From assembly GCF_014646095.1 (NCBI RefSeq), contig NZ_BMMU01000029.1:33914-97913 (forward strand): a stretch of 64,000 nt of DNA, given 5' to 3'. The notes below the pieces were generated by a model. The model saw only the letters and a list, made by a program, of their open reading frames with translations, was not told where the DNA came from and made no database searches. The translations under genes and the position numbers were made by a program. Source of the DNA: Streptomyces lacrimifluminis. Its GTDB lineage: Bacteria; Actinomycetota; Actinomycetes; Streptomycetales; Streptomycetaceae. Numbering within the stretch: the first letter of the stretch is position 1; each line of letters opens with the position of its first letter. This document shows positions 45,477-54,512 of this stretch, piece by piece.

Positions 45477-47108
45477 ATGGACGCCGTCACCCAGGTCCCC
45501 ACCCCCGTCAACGAGCCGGTGCACGGCTACGCCCCCGGGTCGCCCGAGCGGGCCCGCCTGGAGGCCAAGCTCAAGGAGCTCGCCGAGAACCCCGTCGACC
45601 TGCCGATGACCATCGGCGGCGCGCGGCGCATGGGTGGCGGCGAGCGATTCGACGTCGTGCAGCCGCACCACCACAAGGCCCGCCTCGGCACCTACGCCAA
45701 CGCCACCCAGCAGGACGCCCAGGACGCGATCGACGCGGCCCTCGCCGCCGCGCCCGCCTGGCGCGCGATGTCGTTCGACGACCGTGCCGCGATCATCCTG
45801 CGCGCCGCCGAACTGCTGGCCGGCCCCTGGCGCGAGACCCTCGCCGCCTCCACCATGCTCGGCCAGTCGAAGACCGCCCAGCAGGCCGAGATCGACTGTC
45901 CGTGCGAGCTCGTCGACTTCTGGCGCTTCAACGTCAAGTACGCGCGCGACCTGCTCGCCGAGCAGCCGCCCGCCAACTCCCCGGGCGTCTGGAACCGTCT
46001 CGACCACCGCCCCCTCGAAGGCTTCGTCTACGCGATCACCCCCTTCAACTTCACGGCCATCGCGGGCAATCTCCCGACCGCGCCCGCCCTCATGGGCAAC
46101 GTGGTGGTGTGGAAGCCGTCCCCGACGCAGACCCACTCCGCCGTTCTCCTCATGCGGTTGCTGGAGGAGGCCGGGCTGCCCAAGGGCGTCATCAACCTCG
46201 TCACCGGTGACGGCATCGAGGTCTCCAAGGTGGCCCTGGAGCACCCCGATCTGGCCGGCATCCACTTCACCGGGTCGACGAAGACCTTCCAGTACCTGTG
46301 GAAGACGGTCGGCGCCAACATCGAGAAGTACCGCTCGTACCCGCGTCTCGTCGGCGAGACCGGCGGCAAGGATTTCGTCGTCGCCCACCCGAGCGCCGAC
46401 CGCGCGGTCCTGAAGACGGCCCTCACGCGGGGTGCCTTCGAGTACCAGGGCCAGAAGTGCAGCGCGACCTCCCGCGCCTACATCCCGGCCTCCATCTGGA
46501 ACGACGGGTTCCGCGAGGAGTTCGCCGCCGAGGCCGACCACCTGACCATGGGTGACGTCACCGACCTCGGCAACTTCATCGGGGCGGTCATCGACGAGCG
46601 TGCCTTCGCCAAGAACAAGGCCGCCATCGACCGCGCGAAGTCCGACCCGACGTGCACGATCGTGGCGGGCGGCTCCTACGACGACTCGGTCGGCTACTTC
46701 GTCCGCCCGACGGTCGTGGAGTGCACGGACCCCGCCAACCAGGTCTTCACCACCGAGTACTTCGGCCCGTTCCTCGCCGTGTACGTCTACGAGGACGACA
46801 AGTACGACGCGATGCTGACCCAGATGGAGTCCGTGTCCGACTACGCGCTGACCGGCTCGGTCATCTCCGGTGACCGCGCGGCAGCCGCGTACACGATGGA
46901 GAAGCTGCGCTACGCGGCCGGCAACTTCTACATCAACGACAAGTCGACCGGCGCGGTCGTCGGGCAGCAGCCGTTCGGCGGCGGGCGCGCGTCCGGCACC
47001 AACGACAAGGCGGGGGCCCCGCAGAACCTGATGCGCTGGACCCTGACCCGCGCCATCAAGGAGACCCTGGTCGCGCCGACCGACTACCCGTACCCGCACA
47101 TGGGCTGA
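45477..47108 (+). CDS. pruA: L-glutamate gamma-semialdehyde (P5C) dehydrogenase
   Basis: 543 residues, full length. It oxidises the product of proline dehydrogenase to glutamate with NAD. Catalytic Cys in YQGQKCSATSRAY (about 322) and Glu in VGETGGKD (about 289). AAGGAGA ribosome site at about 45460. Second gene of the proline operon; a terminator follows. Confidence 0.96.
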   Translation: MDAVTQVPTPVNEPVHGYAPGSPERARLEAKLKELAENPVDLPMTIGGARRMGGGERFDVVQPHHHKARLGTYANATQQDAQDAIDAALAAAPAWRAMSFDDRAAIILRAAELLAGPWRETLAASTMLGQSKTAQQAEIDCPCELVDFWRFNVKYARDLLAEQPPANSPGVWNRLDHRPLEGFVYAITPFNFTAIAGNLPTAPALMGNVVVWKPSPTQTHSAVLLMRLLEEAGLPKGVINLVTGDGIEVSKVALEHPDLAGIHFTGSTKTFQYLWKTVGANIEKYRSYPRLVGETGGKDFVVAHPSADRAVLKTALTRGAFEYQGQKCSATSRAYIPASIWNDGFREEFAAEADHLTMGDVTDLGNFIGAVIDERAFAKNKAAIDRAKSDPTCTIVAGGSYDDSVGYFVRPTVVECTDPANQVFTTEYFGPFLAVYVYEDDKYDAMLTQMESVSDYALTGSVISGDRAAAAYTMEKLRYAAGNFYINDKSTGAVVGQQPFGGGRASGTNDKAGAPQNLMRWTLTRAIKETLVAPTDYPYPHMG

Positions 47109-47134
47109 CGGCTGATAGCTGTCGGCTCACGGGT

Positions 47135-47170
47135 GAACGCCGGGTCCGCGTACACGCGGGCCCGGCGTTC
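47135..47170. terminator. Terminator after pruA
   Basis: A 16-bp stem with one T-G pair (47135-47150 with 47155-47170) and a 4-nt loop, 27 nt past the stop. Confidence 0.9.
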
Positions 47171-47171
47171 G

Positions 47172-47590
47172 TCACACCGCCCCGGACCAGGGCGCCCGGC
47201 GGGCCGTCAGCCACCGTCTCCACCAGCAGGCGGCCGGCGCCGAGTCGCAGTGGTACGTCCCGTCGGGCGAGTACGGCGGCCAGGCCCGGGCCCGGTCGAC
47301 ACCCGTGTCTCCTTCCGCGGCGCCAGGGCAGTCGCCGCAGGCAGTGGCGGGCCTCGGGGCGGGTCTCGTACGACGCCGGGGTGCCGACGAGGTTCTGGAC
47401 GCCCGACTCGTTCAGCACCGTCAGGCCCACCACGCGCTCCTCCTCGCCGCCCACGCACTCCATCGTCAGGAGCTGTGGCCAGGTGCGTCGCATGCGCTTG
47501 GGGATCGTCGAGCCGTGGAAGCCGACGAGGAGGTCGTGACGGGCCGTCGCTTCCAGGGCCTCGTCGTACCAGCGCGTGCGCTGCCGCGAC
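47172..47590 (-). pseudogene. Decayed fragment of a GH97-type glycoside hydrolase
   Basis: Reading on the minus strand, TRWYDEALEATARHDLL, VGFHGSTIPKRMRRTWPQLL and TMECVGGEEE match the catalytic region of family 97 alpha-glucosidases (FHG...P...RTYPNLLTxE). After a frame break, VPLRLGAGRLLVE resembles the C-terminal beta-domain. The N-terminal two thirds and part of the middle are missing, and both ends run into neighbouring genes. No function expected. Confidence 0.6.
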
Positions 47591-47628
47591 TACGAGTTCT
47601 GGGTTCCGGGCTTCGGGATACTGGAGTC

Positions 47629-48168
47629 ATGGCCCACACGCTGCGCACCGCCCACACGGCCGACCTCACCCGGGCCGAACTCGCCGCCGCCCGCGACCTC
47701 CTGGGCGCCGCGTTCGACGGCGGCTTCTCCGGCGAGGACTGGGAGCACGCGCTCGGCGGCATCCACGCCCTCGTCCACGACGCCACCGGCCTCCTCGCCC
47801 ATGGCTCGGTCGTCATGCGGCGCGCGCTGCACCGGGGCCGCTGGCTGCGTGTCGGCTACGTGGAGGCGGTCGCTGTCCGGGCCGACGCCCGCCGTCGTGG
47901 CCTCGGCGGGGAGGTGATGGGCGCGCTGGAGCGATTCGTCGACGGCGGCTACGACGTGGGCGCGCTGTCCGCGAGCGTCGACGGCGCCGCCCTCTACGAG
48001 GCCAGGGGCTGGCAGCTCTGGCCGGGGCGGATCAGCGCCCTCGGTACGGACGGGGTGATCCACCTTCCGGAAGAGGAGGGCAGTGTCTTCGTCCGCCGGG
48101 CCGCTGCCGGTTCGCTCGACCCCGCGGACGGTCTGGTCTTCGACTGGCGAGACGGTGACGTGCTGTAA
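47629..48168 (+). CDS. GNAT acetyltransferase, aminoglycoside 2'-N-acetyltransferase (AAC(2')-I) type
   Basis: 179 residues, close in length and pattern to AAC(2')-Ic of Mycobacterium tuberculosis along its whole length, including DWEHALGGIHAL, GYVEAVAVRAD, LSASVDGAALYEARGW and the terminal DWRDGDV. These enzymes acetylate the 2' amine of aminoglycosides; chromosomal versions may have another native role. GATACT at 47617-47622 and ATG 6 nt later suggest a leaderless message. Confidence 0.85.
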   Translation: MAHTLRTAHTADLTRAELAAARDLLGAAFDGGFSGEDWEHALGGIHALVHDATGLLAHGSVVMRRALHRGRWLRVGYVEAVAVRADARRRGLGGEVMGALERFVDGGYDVGALSASVDGAALYEARGWQLWPGRISALGTDGVIHLPEEEGSVFVRRAAAGSLDPADGLVFDWRDGDVL

Positions 48169-48239
48169 AACACCAGGTCAACGGGGTGTGACCCAATCCA
48201 CCGTCTCAGATAGTAGGAAGTCCGAGTAACGGTGGAGAC

Positions 48240-48344
48240 AGATGCCCTGTCCTCGCCTAGCTTGGTGGGAGCCGAACGTCTCGCCAGACCAAGCGAATGA
48301 CGGTCGTGGGCCGGTACCCCGTGCAGGCAACCCCTGCGGTACCG
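48240..48344 (+). promoter_or_regulatory. Structured leader of the 43-aa gene
   Basis: GCTTGGT (48260-48266) pairs with ACCAAGC (48288-48294). Further on, CGGTACC (48312-48318) pairs with GGTACCG (48338-48344), with inner GCAGG/CCTGC. The 249-nt gap before the small gene is long for this genome. Role unknown. Confidence 0.4.
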
Positions 48345-48417
48345 CTGCTCCCCGTCCCACCCGGCGTCTCGCATCCCCCTGCCGTACTCCCGGATTCCCT
48401 GAAGGAGTCGATTTCCC

Positions 48418-48549
48418 ATGGCCGAGACGACCGTCCGCCGCCGAGTCCGCCACGTCTCCCCGACGAGCGAGTCCGACCGCAAGAACGCCGCCGCAGCCCT
48501 CCAGCGCGCCCTCGACCGCCGGGACAACGGCGGCCAGACAGGTCACTGA
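48418..48549 (+). CDS. 43-residue basic protein
   Basis: Begins MAETTVRRRVRHVSP and ends GGQTGH: basic, helical, no membrane segment. A strong GAAGGAG ribosome site at 48401-48407, 10 nt before the ATG, and codon bias support a real gene. Similar small proteins seem common in Streptomyces; function unknown. Convergent with the phosphoesterase gene, 10 nt away. Confidence 0.7.
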   Translation: MAETTVRRRVRHVSPTSESDRKNAAAALQRALDRRDNGGQTGH

Positions 48550-48559
48550 GGGCGGTTCG

Positions 48560-50131
48560 CTACCCGCGCCGCACCTCGAAGTGGTCGATCCGCTCCCCGC
48601 TCTGCGCCAGCGCCGACACCGTGAGCCGGGGAGCCGTGCCCGGTGCGCCTGCCGCCGCCTCCACGGAGAGGAACGAGTAGCCGGTGTAGCGCACGCGTGA
48701 CCACTCCACGGTGTCCTCGTGCCGGTCCTGCGACCTCGTCCAGTGGTAGGTCTCCACCGACTCCCGGTCGGCGACCTTCCCCTCGAAGCTGTCCTTCACC
48801 CCGTACGGGAAGCCGTACAGGCTCTTGCCGGCGCCGCCCGCCGTGACGTACACGGTGCCGTCCCGTGTCGGGTCGGTCGACGCGCCGACCGGGACCTGCC
48901 GGCCCACCCGGCCTCCCCTGAGGGCGTCCGTCCGCTCGTACACATGGTTGTGGCCGTTGATCACCAGGTCCACCTGGTGCTTGTCGAAGAGCGGCAGCCA
49001 GGCGTCCCGTACGCCGCCGTCGGAGGCGTGGGCGGACGTCGTCGAGTACGCGCAGTGGTGGAAGAAGACCACGACGAAATCGATCGCGTCCGACGCGCGC
49101 AGCTCGGCGAGCCGTCGGTCCAGCCACGCCGTCTGGCGGCCGTCCGAGTGGCCCAGGTTCGCCGGGATCTCGTACGACACGTCGTTCGCGTCCAGCGCCA
49201 CGACCCCGACATTGCCGTACGCGAAGGAGTAGGCGCCCGGTGTGTTCCGGGCGTCGAAGCCGTTGTCCGGGAGTGACCAGCGGGCCGACTGGCCGCCGTA
49301 CCCGTTCGGGGAGTACCACGCCTCCATGTCGTGGTTGCCGGTCGTCACCATCCACGGCACCGACTTCGCGACCGTCTCCGTCTGCTTCAGGAACAGGTCC
49401 CAGGCGGTGGGGTCGTAGCTGTCCGACTTCTCGCCGTGGCCGGTGACGTCCGCGTAGCAGATGTCACCGGCGTGGAGGTGGAAGGCGGGGTTCCGGCCGA
49501 GCAGTACCTTGTCGTTGGCGAGCGCGTCGGGCGTGACGCCCTGGTCGCCGAAGGCGGTGAACACGAAGCTCGCGGGGCCGGTCGCGGGTGCTGTGCGGAA
49601 GGTGCTGAGGGTCGGCCTGTGCGCGCCGGACGCCGGGTCGAAGCCCTCGTGGCCGACGCCGTAGTAGTACGTCGTCCCGGGACGCAGTCCGTCGAGCGCC
49701 GCGTGCACGTAGTACTGGTCCAGGTCGAGGCGTACGCCCGACAGCCCCGGCGTGTGCAGCGGGCGGACCTCGGCCTCGACGCGGCGGCTCAGGTCGCCGG
49801 GCGTCGGTCCGACACGCACGTACGGCTTCCGCACCGCGAACGGTACCTGCCAGGAGATCCGCATCTGTGTCTTCGGGTCGGCGCCGAAGGCGAGGTGACG
49901 GCCGAAGGGGGTGACGGCGGAGCCGGGGACCCTGCTGGTCGCGGGGTTCGCCGTCCCCGTGCTCGACGAACAGCCGGCGAGCAGGCCGCCGCCGGCCAGC
50001 GCGCCCGCCGTCACCAGCGCGCGGCGCCGGGTGAGCCGCGTCCGCATGTACTCGTACTGCTCCGCCATGCTCATCCGGCGGGCCAGCTGAGGCGGAATGC
50101 CGACGTCGGGGGTGTCCGGGGGACTGTCCAT
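48560..50131 (-). CDS. Tat-exported metallophosphoesterase (purple acid phosphatase type)
   Basis: 523 residues. The signal has RTRLTRRRALVTAG and then a lipobox-like LLAGC, so it is probably a Tat-exported lipoprotein. A fibronectin-like N-domain (about 75-185) precedes the calcineurin-like domain with metal motifs HAGDICYAD, GNHDME, HHCAY and GHNHVYER. It likely removes phosphate from extracellular esters. Purine-rich sequence precedes ATG 50131. Confidence 0.9.
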   Translation of the reverse strand: MDSPPDTPDVGIPPQLARRMSMAEQYEYMRTRLTRRRALVTAGALAGGGLLAGCSSSTGTANPATSRVPGSAVTPFGRHLAFGADPKTQMRISWQVPFAVRKPYVRVGPTPGDLSRRVEAEVRPLHTPGLSGVRLDLDQYYVHAALDGLRPGTTYYYGVGHEGFDPASGAHRPTLSTFRTAPATGPASFVFTAFGDQGVTPDALANDKVLLGRNPAFHLHAGDICYADVTGHGEKSDSYDPTAWDLFLKQTETVAKSVPWMVTTGNHDMEAWYSPNGYGGQSARWSLPDNGFDARNTPGAYSFAYGNVGVVALDANDVSYEIPANLGHSDGRQTAWLDRRLAELRASDAIDFVVVFFHHCAYSTTSAHASDGGVRDAWLPLFDKHQVDLVINGHNHVYERTDALRGGRVGRQVPVGASTDPTRDGTVYVTAGGAGKSLYGFPYGVKDSFEGKVADRESVETYHWTRSQDRHEDTVEWSRVRYTGYSFLSVEAAAGAPGTAPRLTVSALAQSGERIDHFEVRRG

Positions 50132-50283
50132 GGGAGGGAACCTCCCAGCAATCCCCGACGTCCGCCAGACGTACAGGTGAACGCCGGTCGAAGAGCGGCC
50201 GGTTCCGCACGTCTCACCTCCAGGCCGTGTCCGTATCGCGGACACGGTGTGTCATCCCATGGGACCCGGAGTACGGTGCCGGT

Positions 50284-51324
50284 ATGTCTCGCAGCATCAA
50301 TCTCGCAGTGATTCCCGGTGACGGCATCGGCCAGGAGGTCGTGGCCCAGGGGCTGAAGGTGCTCTCCGCCGTCCTTCCGCAGGATGTGAAGCTGGAGACC
50401 AGGGAGTTCGACTTCGGAGCCCGGCGCTACCGCGCCACCGGTGAGACCCTCACCGACGCCGACCTGGACGCGCTCAAGAAGCACGACGCCATCCTGCTCG
50501 GTGCGATCGGTGACCCGAGCGTGCCTTCCGGCGTCCTGGAGCGCGGCTTCCTGCTGAAGCTCCGCTTCGCCTTCGACCACCACGTCAACCTGCGTCCGTC
50601 GAGGCTCCTGCCCGGGGTCGCCACCCCGCTGGCCGGGCAGCCGGCGATCGACTTCGTGGTCGTCCGCGAGGGCACCGAGGGCCCGTACACCGGCAACGGC
50701 GGCACCATCCGCCAGGGCACCCCCCACGCGGTCGCCACCGAGGTGTCGCTGAACACCGCCTTCGGCATCGAGCGGGTCGTCCGCGACGCCTACGCCCGCG
50801 CCCAGGCCCGCCCCCGCAAGAAGCTGGCGCTCGTCCACAAGAACAACGTGCTCGTGCACGCCGGTCACCTGTGGACGGACATCTTCAACAAGGTGGGCGA
50901 GGAGTTCCCCGACGTCACCACCGAGTACATGCACGTGGACGCGGCGACGATCTACCTCGTCACGCAGCCCGAGCGCTTCGACGTGATCGTCACCGACAAC
51001 CTCTTCGGCGACATCATCACCGACCTCGCCGCGGCCGTCTCCGGCGGCATCGGCGTCGCCGCGAGCGGGAACATCAACCCGGCCGGCGAGTACCCCTCGA
51101 TGTTCGAGCCCGTGCACGGCTCGGCCCCGGACATCGCCGGTCAGGGCAAGGCCGACCCCAGTGCCACCGTCCTGTCCGTCGCCCTCCTGCTGCGCCACCT
51201 CGGCTACGAGTCCGAGGCCGCCCGCATCGAGGACGCCGTCACCGCCGACCTCGCGGAGCGCGGCACGACGACCCGTACGACCGACGAGATCGGCGACGCT
51301 CTCGCCGTACGAGTAGCCGGCTGA
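50284..51324 (+). CDS. leuB: 3-isopropylmalate dehydrogenase
   Basis: 346 residues. NAD-dependent decarboxylating step of leucine synthesis. Seen: VIPGDGIG start, GAIGDP, catalytic Lys/Asn in VHKNNVL, metal Asp residues in TDNLFGDIITD, and EPVHGSAPDIAG. TACGGT (50272-50277) ends 6 nt before the ATG: leaderless promoter, no ribosome site. Followed by a terminator, so transcribed apart from ilvE. Confidence 0.96.
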   Translation: MSRSINLAVIPGDGIGQEVVAQGLKVLSAVLPQDVKLETREFDFGARRYRATGETLTDADLDALKKHDAILLGAIGDPSVPSGVLERGFLLKLRFAFDHHVNLRPSRLLPGVATPLAGQPAIDFVVVREGTEGPYTGNGGTIRQGTPHAVATEVSLNTAFGIERVVRDAYARAQARPRKKLALVHKNNVLVHAGHLWTDIFNKVGEEFPDVTTEYMHVDAATIYLVTQPERFDVIVTDNLFGDIITDLAAAVSGGIGVAASGNINPAGEYPSMFEPVHGSAPDIAGQGKADPSATVLSVALLLRHLGYESEAARIEDAVTADLAERGTTTRTTDEIGDALAVRVAG

Positions 51325-51351
51325 CCCGCGGCGCTCCACTCGAAAACTTTC

Positions 51352-51386
51352 GAAGCCGCCGGGTCGCGTATGCACCCGGCGGCTTC
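51352..51386. terminator. Terminator after leuB
   Basis: A perfect 13-bp stem (51352-51364 with 51374-51386) and a 9-nt loop, 27 nt past the leuB stop. Confidence 0.9.
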
Positions 51387-51587
51387 TCTTATGTCCCCGC
51401 CGGGTGTCACCATCATCCCCTGGGTCGCATTCACGCCCTTTTCGTCCATGGCCCCCTTCGCGCGATAATCGAACGCGGAGCCGCGGACTGAGGGAATGCT
51501 CGGACGTCCTCACACTGACCACCAGTCGAACGGTCATGGGCGTGGGCGCGGCCCGTCACACACAAGACCGGTGAAGGACACCCACTC

Positions 51588-52676
51588 ATGACGACGCCCA
51601 CGATCGAGCTCAAGCCCTCGGCCTCGCCACTCTCCGGTGCGGAGCGCGAGGCGATCCTGGCCAGCCCCGGCTTCGGCCGCCACTTCACCGACCACATGGT
51701 GACCATCAAGTGGACCGAGGGCCGCGGCTGGCACGACGGCCAGCTCGTCCCGTACGGCCCGCTCTCCATCGACCCCGCGAACATGACCCTGCACTACGCG
51801 CAGGAGATCTTCGAGGGTCTCAAGGCCTACCGCCGCCCCGACGGTTCCGTCGCCACCTTCCGGCCGGAGAAGAACGCCCTGCGCTTCCAGCACTCCGCGC
51901 GCCGTCTGGCCATGCCCGAACTGCCCGTCGAGACGTTCATCGAGGCCATCGACACGCTCGTGCGCCAGGACCGGGACTGGGTGCCCGCACACGGCGGTGA
52001 GGAGTCCCTCTACCTGCGCCCCTTCATGATCGCCACGGAGATCGGCCTCGGCGTCAAGCCGGCCAACGAGTACCTGTTCCTGGTGATCGCGTCCCCCGCC
52101 GGCGCCTACTTCCCCGGTGGCGTGCAGCCCGTCTCCATCTGGCTCTCCGAGGACCGCGTCCGCGCCGTCCCCGGCGGCATGGGCGACGCCAAGACCGGCG
52201 GCAACTACGCGGCCTCCCTGCTCGCCCAGGCCGAGGCCGCCGGACACGGCTGCGCCCAGGTCTGCTACGTCGACGCCGTCGAGCACAAGTGGATCGAGGA
52301 ACTCGGCGGCATGAACCTGTACTTCGTGTACGGGGACCGCATCGTCACCCCCTCCCTCACCGGTTCCATCCTGGAGGGCGTCACCCGTGACTCCCTCCTC
52401 ACCGTCGCCCGCGACCTCGGCTACACCGCCGAGGAGGGCCGCATCTCCGTCGACCAGTGGCAGCGCGACGCCGAGAACGGCACCCTGACCGAGGTCTTCG
52501 CCTGTGGTACGGCGGCCGTCATCACCCCCGTCGGCACGGTCAAGCGCGCCGACGTCGAGTGGCAGCAGAGCGGCGGCGAGCCCGGCGAGGTCACGCTGCG
52601 CCTGCGCGAGGCGCTCCTCGACATCCAGCGCGGCACCGCCGAGGACAAGCACGCCTGGATGCATGTTCTCGGCTGA
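51588..52676 (+). CDS. ilvE: Branched-chain amino acid aminotransferase
   Basis: 362 residues, fold-type IV PLP enzyme. PLP Lys in MGDAKTGGNYAAS (about 202), and ELGGMNLYFVY and GTAAVITPVG in the C-half. It performs the last step for Ile, Leu and Val. GAAGGA precedes the ATG. Own promoter probably near GATAAT at about 51461. Confidence 0.96.
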   Translation: MTTPTIELKPSASPLSGAEREAILASPGFGRHFTDHMVTIKWTEGRGWHDGQLVPYGPLSIDPANMTLHYAQEIFEGLKAYRRPDGSVATFRPEKNALRFQHSARRLAMPELPVETFIEAIDTLVRQDRDWVPAHGGEESLYLRPFMIATEIGLGVKPANEYLFLVIASPAGAYFPGGVQPVSIWLSEDRVRAVPGGMGDAKTGGNYAASLLAQAEAAGHGCAQVCYVDAVEHKWIEELGGMNLYFVYGDRIVTPSLTGSILEGVTRDSLLTVARDLGYTAEEGRISVDQWQRDAENGTLTEVFACGTAAVITPVGTVKRADVEWQQSGGEPGEVTLRLREALLDIQRGTAEDKHAWMHVLG

Positions 52677-52730
52677 GGGCCGGCGGGTTCTTGGCCATGG
52701 ACCGGTGGATTTATGGCCGCGGGCCGGTTG

Positions 52731-52766
52731 GGGCTGGTCGCGCAGTTCCCCGCGCCCCTTTCGGGG
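52731..52766. repeat. Short interspersed Streptomyces repeat
   Basis: The core GGTCGCGCAGTTCCCCGCGC and flanking G and C runs match an element I recall as very frequent in Streptomyces intergenic DNA. It lies between ilvE and the propeller gene and may form a hairpin. The rest of the 258-nt gap shows nothing else. Confidence 0.65.
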
Positions 52767-52934
52767 TCGGGGGACTGTACGGTTCCCGGAATTGGTGAGG
52801 ACCACACGGACGCGTGAACTCCCGTTCAGGTTGTACTCAATATGACTGATTGACCCGTATCGTGAATATGCGTTTGCATCGCATGCATCGCGGAAGCAGC
52901 ACCCTGCGGGGGCAGGGGAAACGGGGGAACAGGC

Positions 52935-54191
52935 ATGTTCGCAATCACGCGCGCGATGACCGTCGCGGCGATCACGGCGGGGGCGGTCGCACTGTCGGTG
53001 ACCTCGGCGGCTCCGGCGCCGCCGCGCCCGACCGAGCGGGTCACGGTGTCGGCCGCCGGGGAGCAGGGCGACAGTTACTCGGCAGGCCCGTACCTCAGCG
53101 ACGACGGCCGCTATGCCGCGTTCGGTTCCCACGCCAAGAACCTGGTCCCTGGTGACACCAACGGCGTTGAGGACGCCTTCGTCCGGGATCTGCGCACGGG
53201 CCGGGTGAGCCGGGTCAGCGTCGCGACGGACGGCACCCAGGCCGACCGGGGCACCGGCGTCGTGGCCATCAGTGCCGACGGCCGCTTCGTGGTGCTCGTC
53301 TCGACGGCGACGAACCTCGCCAAGTGGCCCGAGCCGCAGGTCTACTGGGCCCAGGACGTGTACGTCCACGACCGCCGCACCGGCCGCACGGACCGGATCA
53401 GCAAGACCCCGACGGGCGCGTCCTCGTACGCCCACGGAGTCGCCCGGATCTCCGACGACGGCCGCTACGTCGCCTTCAACGCCCGGCCCAGCCAGCTGGA
53501 GAGCGCCGACAGGCCCATCCATCCGGCCGTGTACCTCGCCGACCGCCGCACGGGGAAGATCGAGCGGATCACCAACCGCGACCACCCGACCCGCGGCGCG
53601 TACCACCTCGACCTGAGCGCGGACGGCCGTTACGTGGCGTACACGCAGTTCGAGCCGCGCGGCGGCGGGGGCCGGCTGTGGGTGCACGACCGCCGCACCC
53701 ACACCGAGGAACCGGTCGACGTGAAGCCGGACGGCACCCCGTCCGCGTTTTACGGCCTCACCCCGTCGCTCTCGGCGAACGGCCGGATCATCGCCTTCGA
53801 GCACCACGGCGACGACCTGGTGGCCGGCGGCACCGTCAACACCCACACCTATGTGCGCGACCTGCGGACCGACAGGACCCGGGGCGTCGTCCACGACGGA
53901 GCGGGCGGCGCGTCCGTCTTCGGGCCCGAGCTCAGCGGCGACGGCCGGAACGTCGGCTATGTGTTCGCGGCCCCACAGGGCCAGGGCAACGCGTACGTAC
54001 GGGATCTGCGCACCGGGAAGTCCCGGCTCGCCAGCCCTGCCGTCACCGGCGGCCCGGTCACGGACGACCCCGTCCACATCACCTCGTTCGGCGGCAAGGA
54101 CCGACTCCTCGGCCTCGGCAGCACCTCCGCGCAGTTGGTCAGGGGCGACACGAACGGCGAGACCGACGGCTTTGTACGCCGCCTGCGATGA
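52935..54191 (+). CDS. Secreted TolB-like beta-propeller protein
   Basis: 418 residues: a signal peptide (about 1-27), then six or seven repeated blades, each with a SxDGRYVAF-type strand and a DxRTG turn (for example DDGRYAAFGS, ADGRFVVLVS, DDGRYVAFNA, ADGRYVAYTQ). A binding scaffold in the envelope or outside; the partner is unknown. A strong GGGGGAAC ribosome site precedes the ATG. Confidence 0.85.
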   Translation: MFAITRAMTVAAITAGAVALSVTSAAPAPPRPTERVTVSAAGEQGDSYSAGPYLSDDGRYAAFGSHAKNLVPGDTNGVEDAFVRDLRTGRVSRVSVATDGTQADRGTGVVAISADGRFVVLVSTATNLAKWPEPQVYWAQDVYVHDRRTGRTDRISKTPTGASSYAHGVARISDDGRYVAFNARPSQLESADRPIHPAVYLADRRTGKIERITNRDHPTRGAYHLDLSADGRYVAYTQFEPRGGGGRLWVHDRRTHTEEPVDVKPDGTPSAFYGLTPSLSANGRIIAFEHHGDDLVAGGTVNTHTYVRDLRTDRTRGVVHDGAGGASVFGPELSGDGRNVGYVFAAPQGQGNAYVRDLRTGKSRLASPAVTGGPVTDDPVHITSFGGKDRLLGLGSTSAQLVRGDTNGETDGFVRRLR

Positions 54192-54256
54192 CCCTCAGGC
54201 GTCACTCCTCGGGTTCGCATGCTGAGACACCGCTGAGCGCGGGGGCAGTGCTGTGC

Positions 54257-54262
54257 AAGACT
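54257..54262 (+). promoter_or_regulatory. Candidate -10 box of cimA leader
   Basis: AAGACT ends 6 nt before the GTG of the leader peptide, so the leader ORF would be read from a leaderless transcript start. Confidence 0.4.
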
Positions 54263-54268
54263 GCTCCC

Positions 54269-54319
54269 GTGCTCTCGTTCGCCACGATTATTGGCAGCAG
54301 GCGCGCCGGTCCGCAGTGA
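54269..54319 (+). CDS. Candidate cimA leader peptide with tandem isoleucine codons
   Basis: A 16-codon ORF (GTG start, TGA stop) encodes (M)LSFATIIGSRRAGPQ. The two adjacent isoleucine codons are both ATT (54287-54292), rare in this genome, where ATC is used. Hairpins and a T-tailed terminator follow, then the gene for the first committed isoleucine-precursor enzyme. The layout copies ilvB attenuation. I know of no ribosome site, so translation would be leaderless. Confidence 0.7.
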   Translation: MLSFATIIGSRRAGPQ

Positions 54320-54399
54320 CCGCCTCGTACTAACAGGTACGGGCGGCCATCGTCGTCTTCGACCCGCGCGCAGACCTCTCGCACCCGCGAGGGGTTTTT
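54320..54399 (+). terminator. Attenuator hairpins before cimA
   Basis: First hairpin 54320-54330 with 54337-54346 (one bulge). Then a terminator: 8-bp stem 54375-54382 with 54387-54394 (one T-G pair), ACCC loop and five T (54395-54399). cimA starts 114 nt later. Confidence 0.8.
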
Positions 54400-54512
54400 C
54401 GCTTTTCTGGCCCACCTTCAGCCGGAGAAGAAGCGCGAGGGATCATTGGGGGACGGTGGAGCCGGTCATTCCGGTACAGACCGAGATCGACATCCTCAGG
54501 AGCCTTGAGATC

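Noticed and set aside
51440..51587. Short ORF before ilvE considered as an attenuator leader
   Set aside because: No branched-chain codon run and no terminator with a T tract between it and ilvE.
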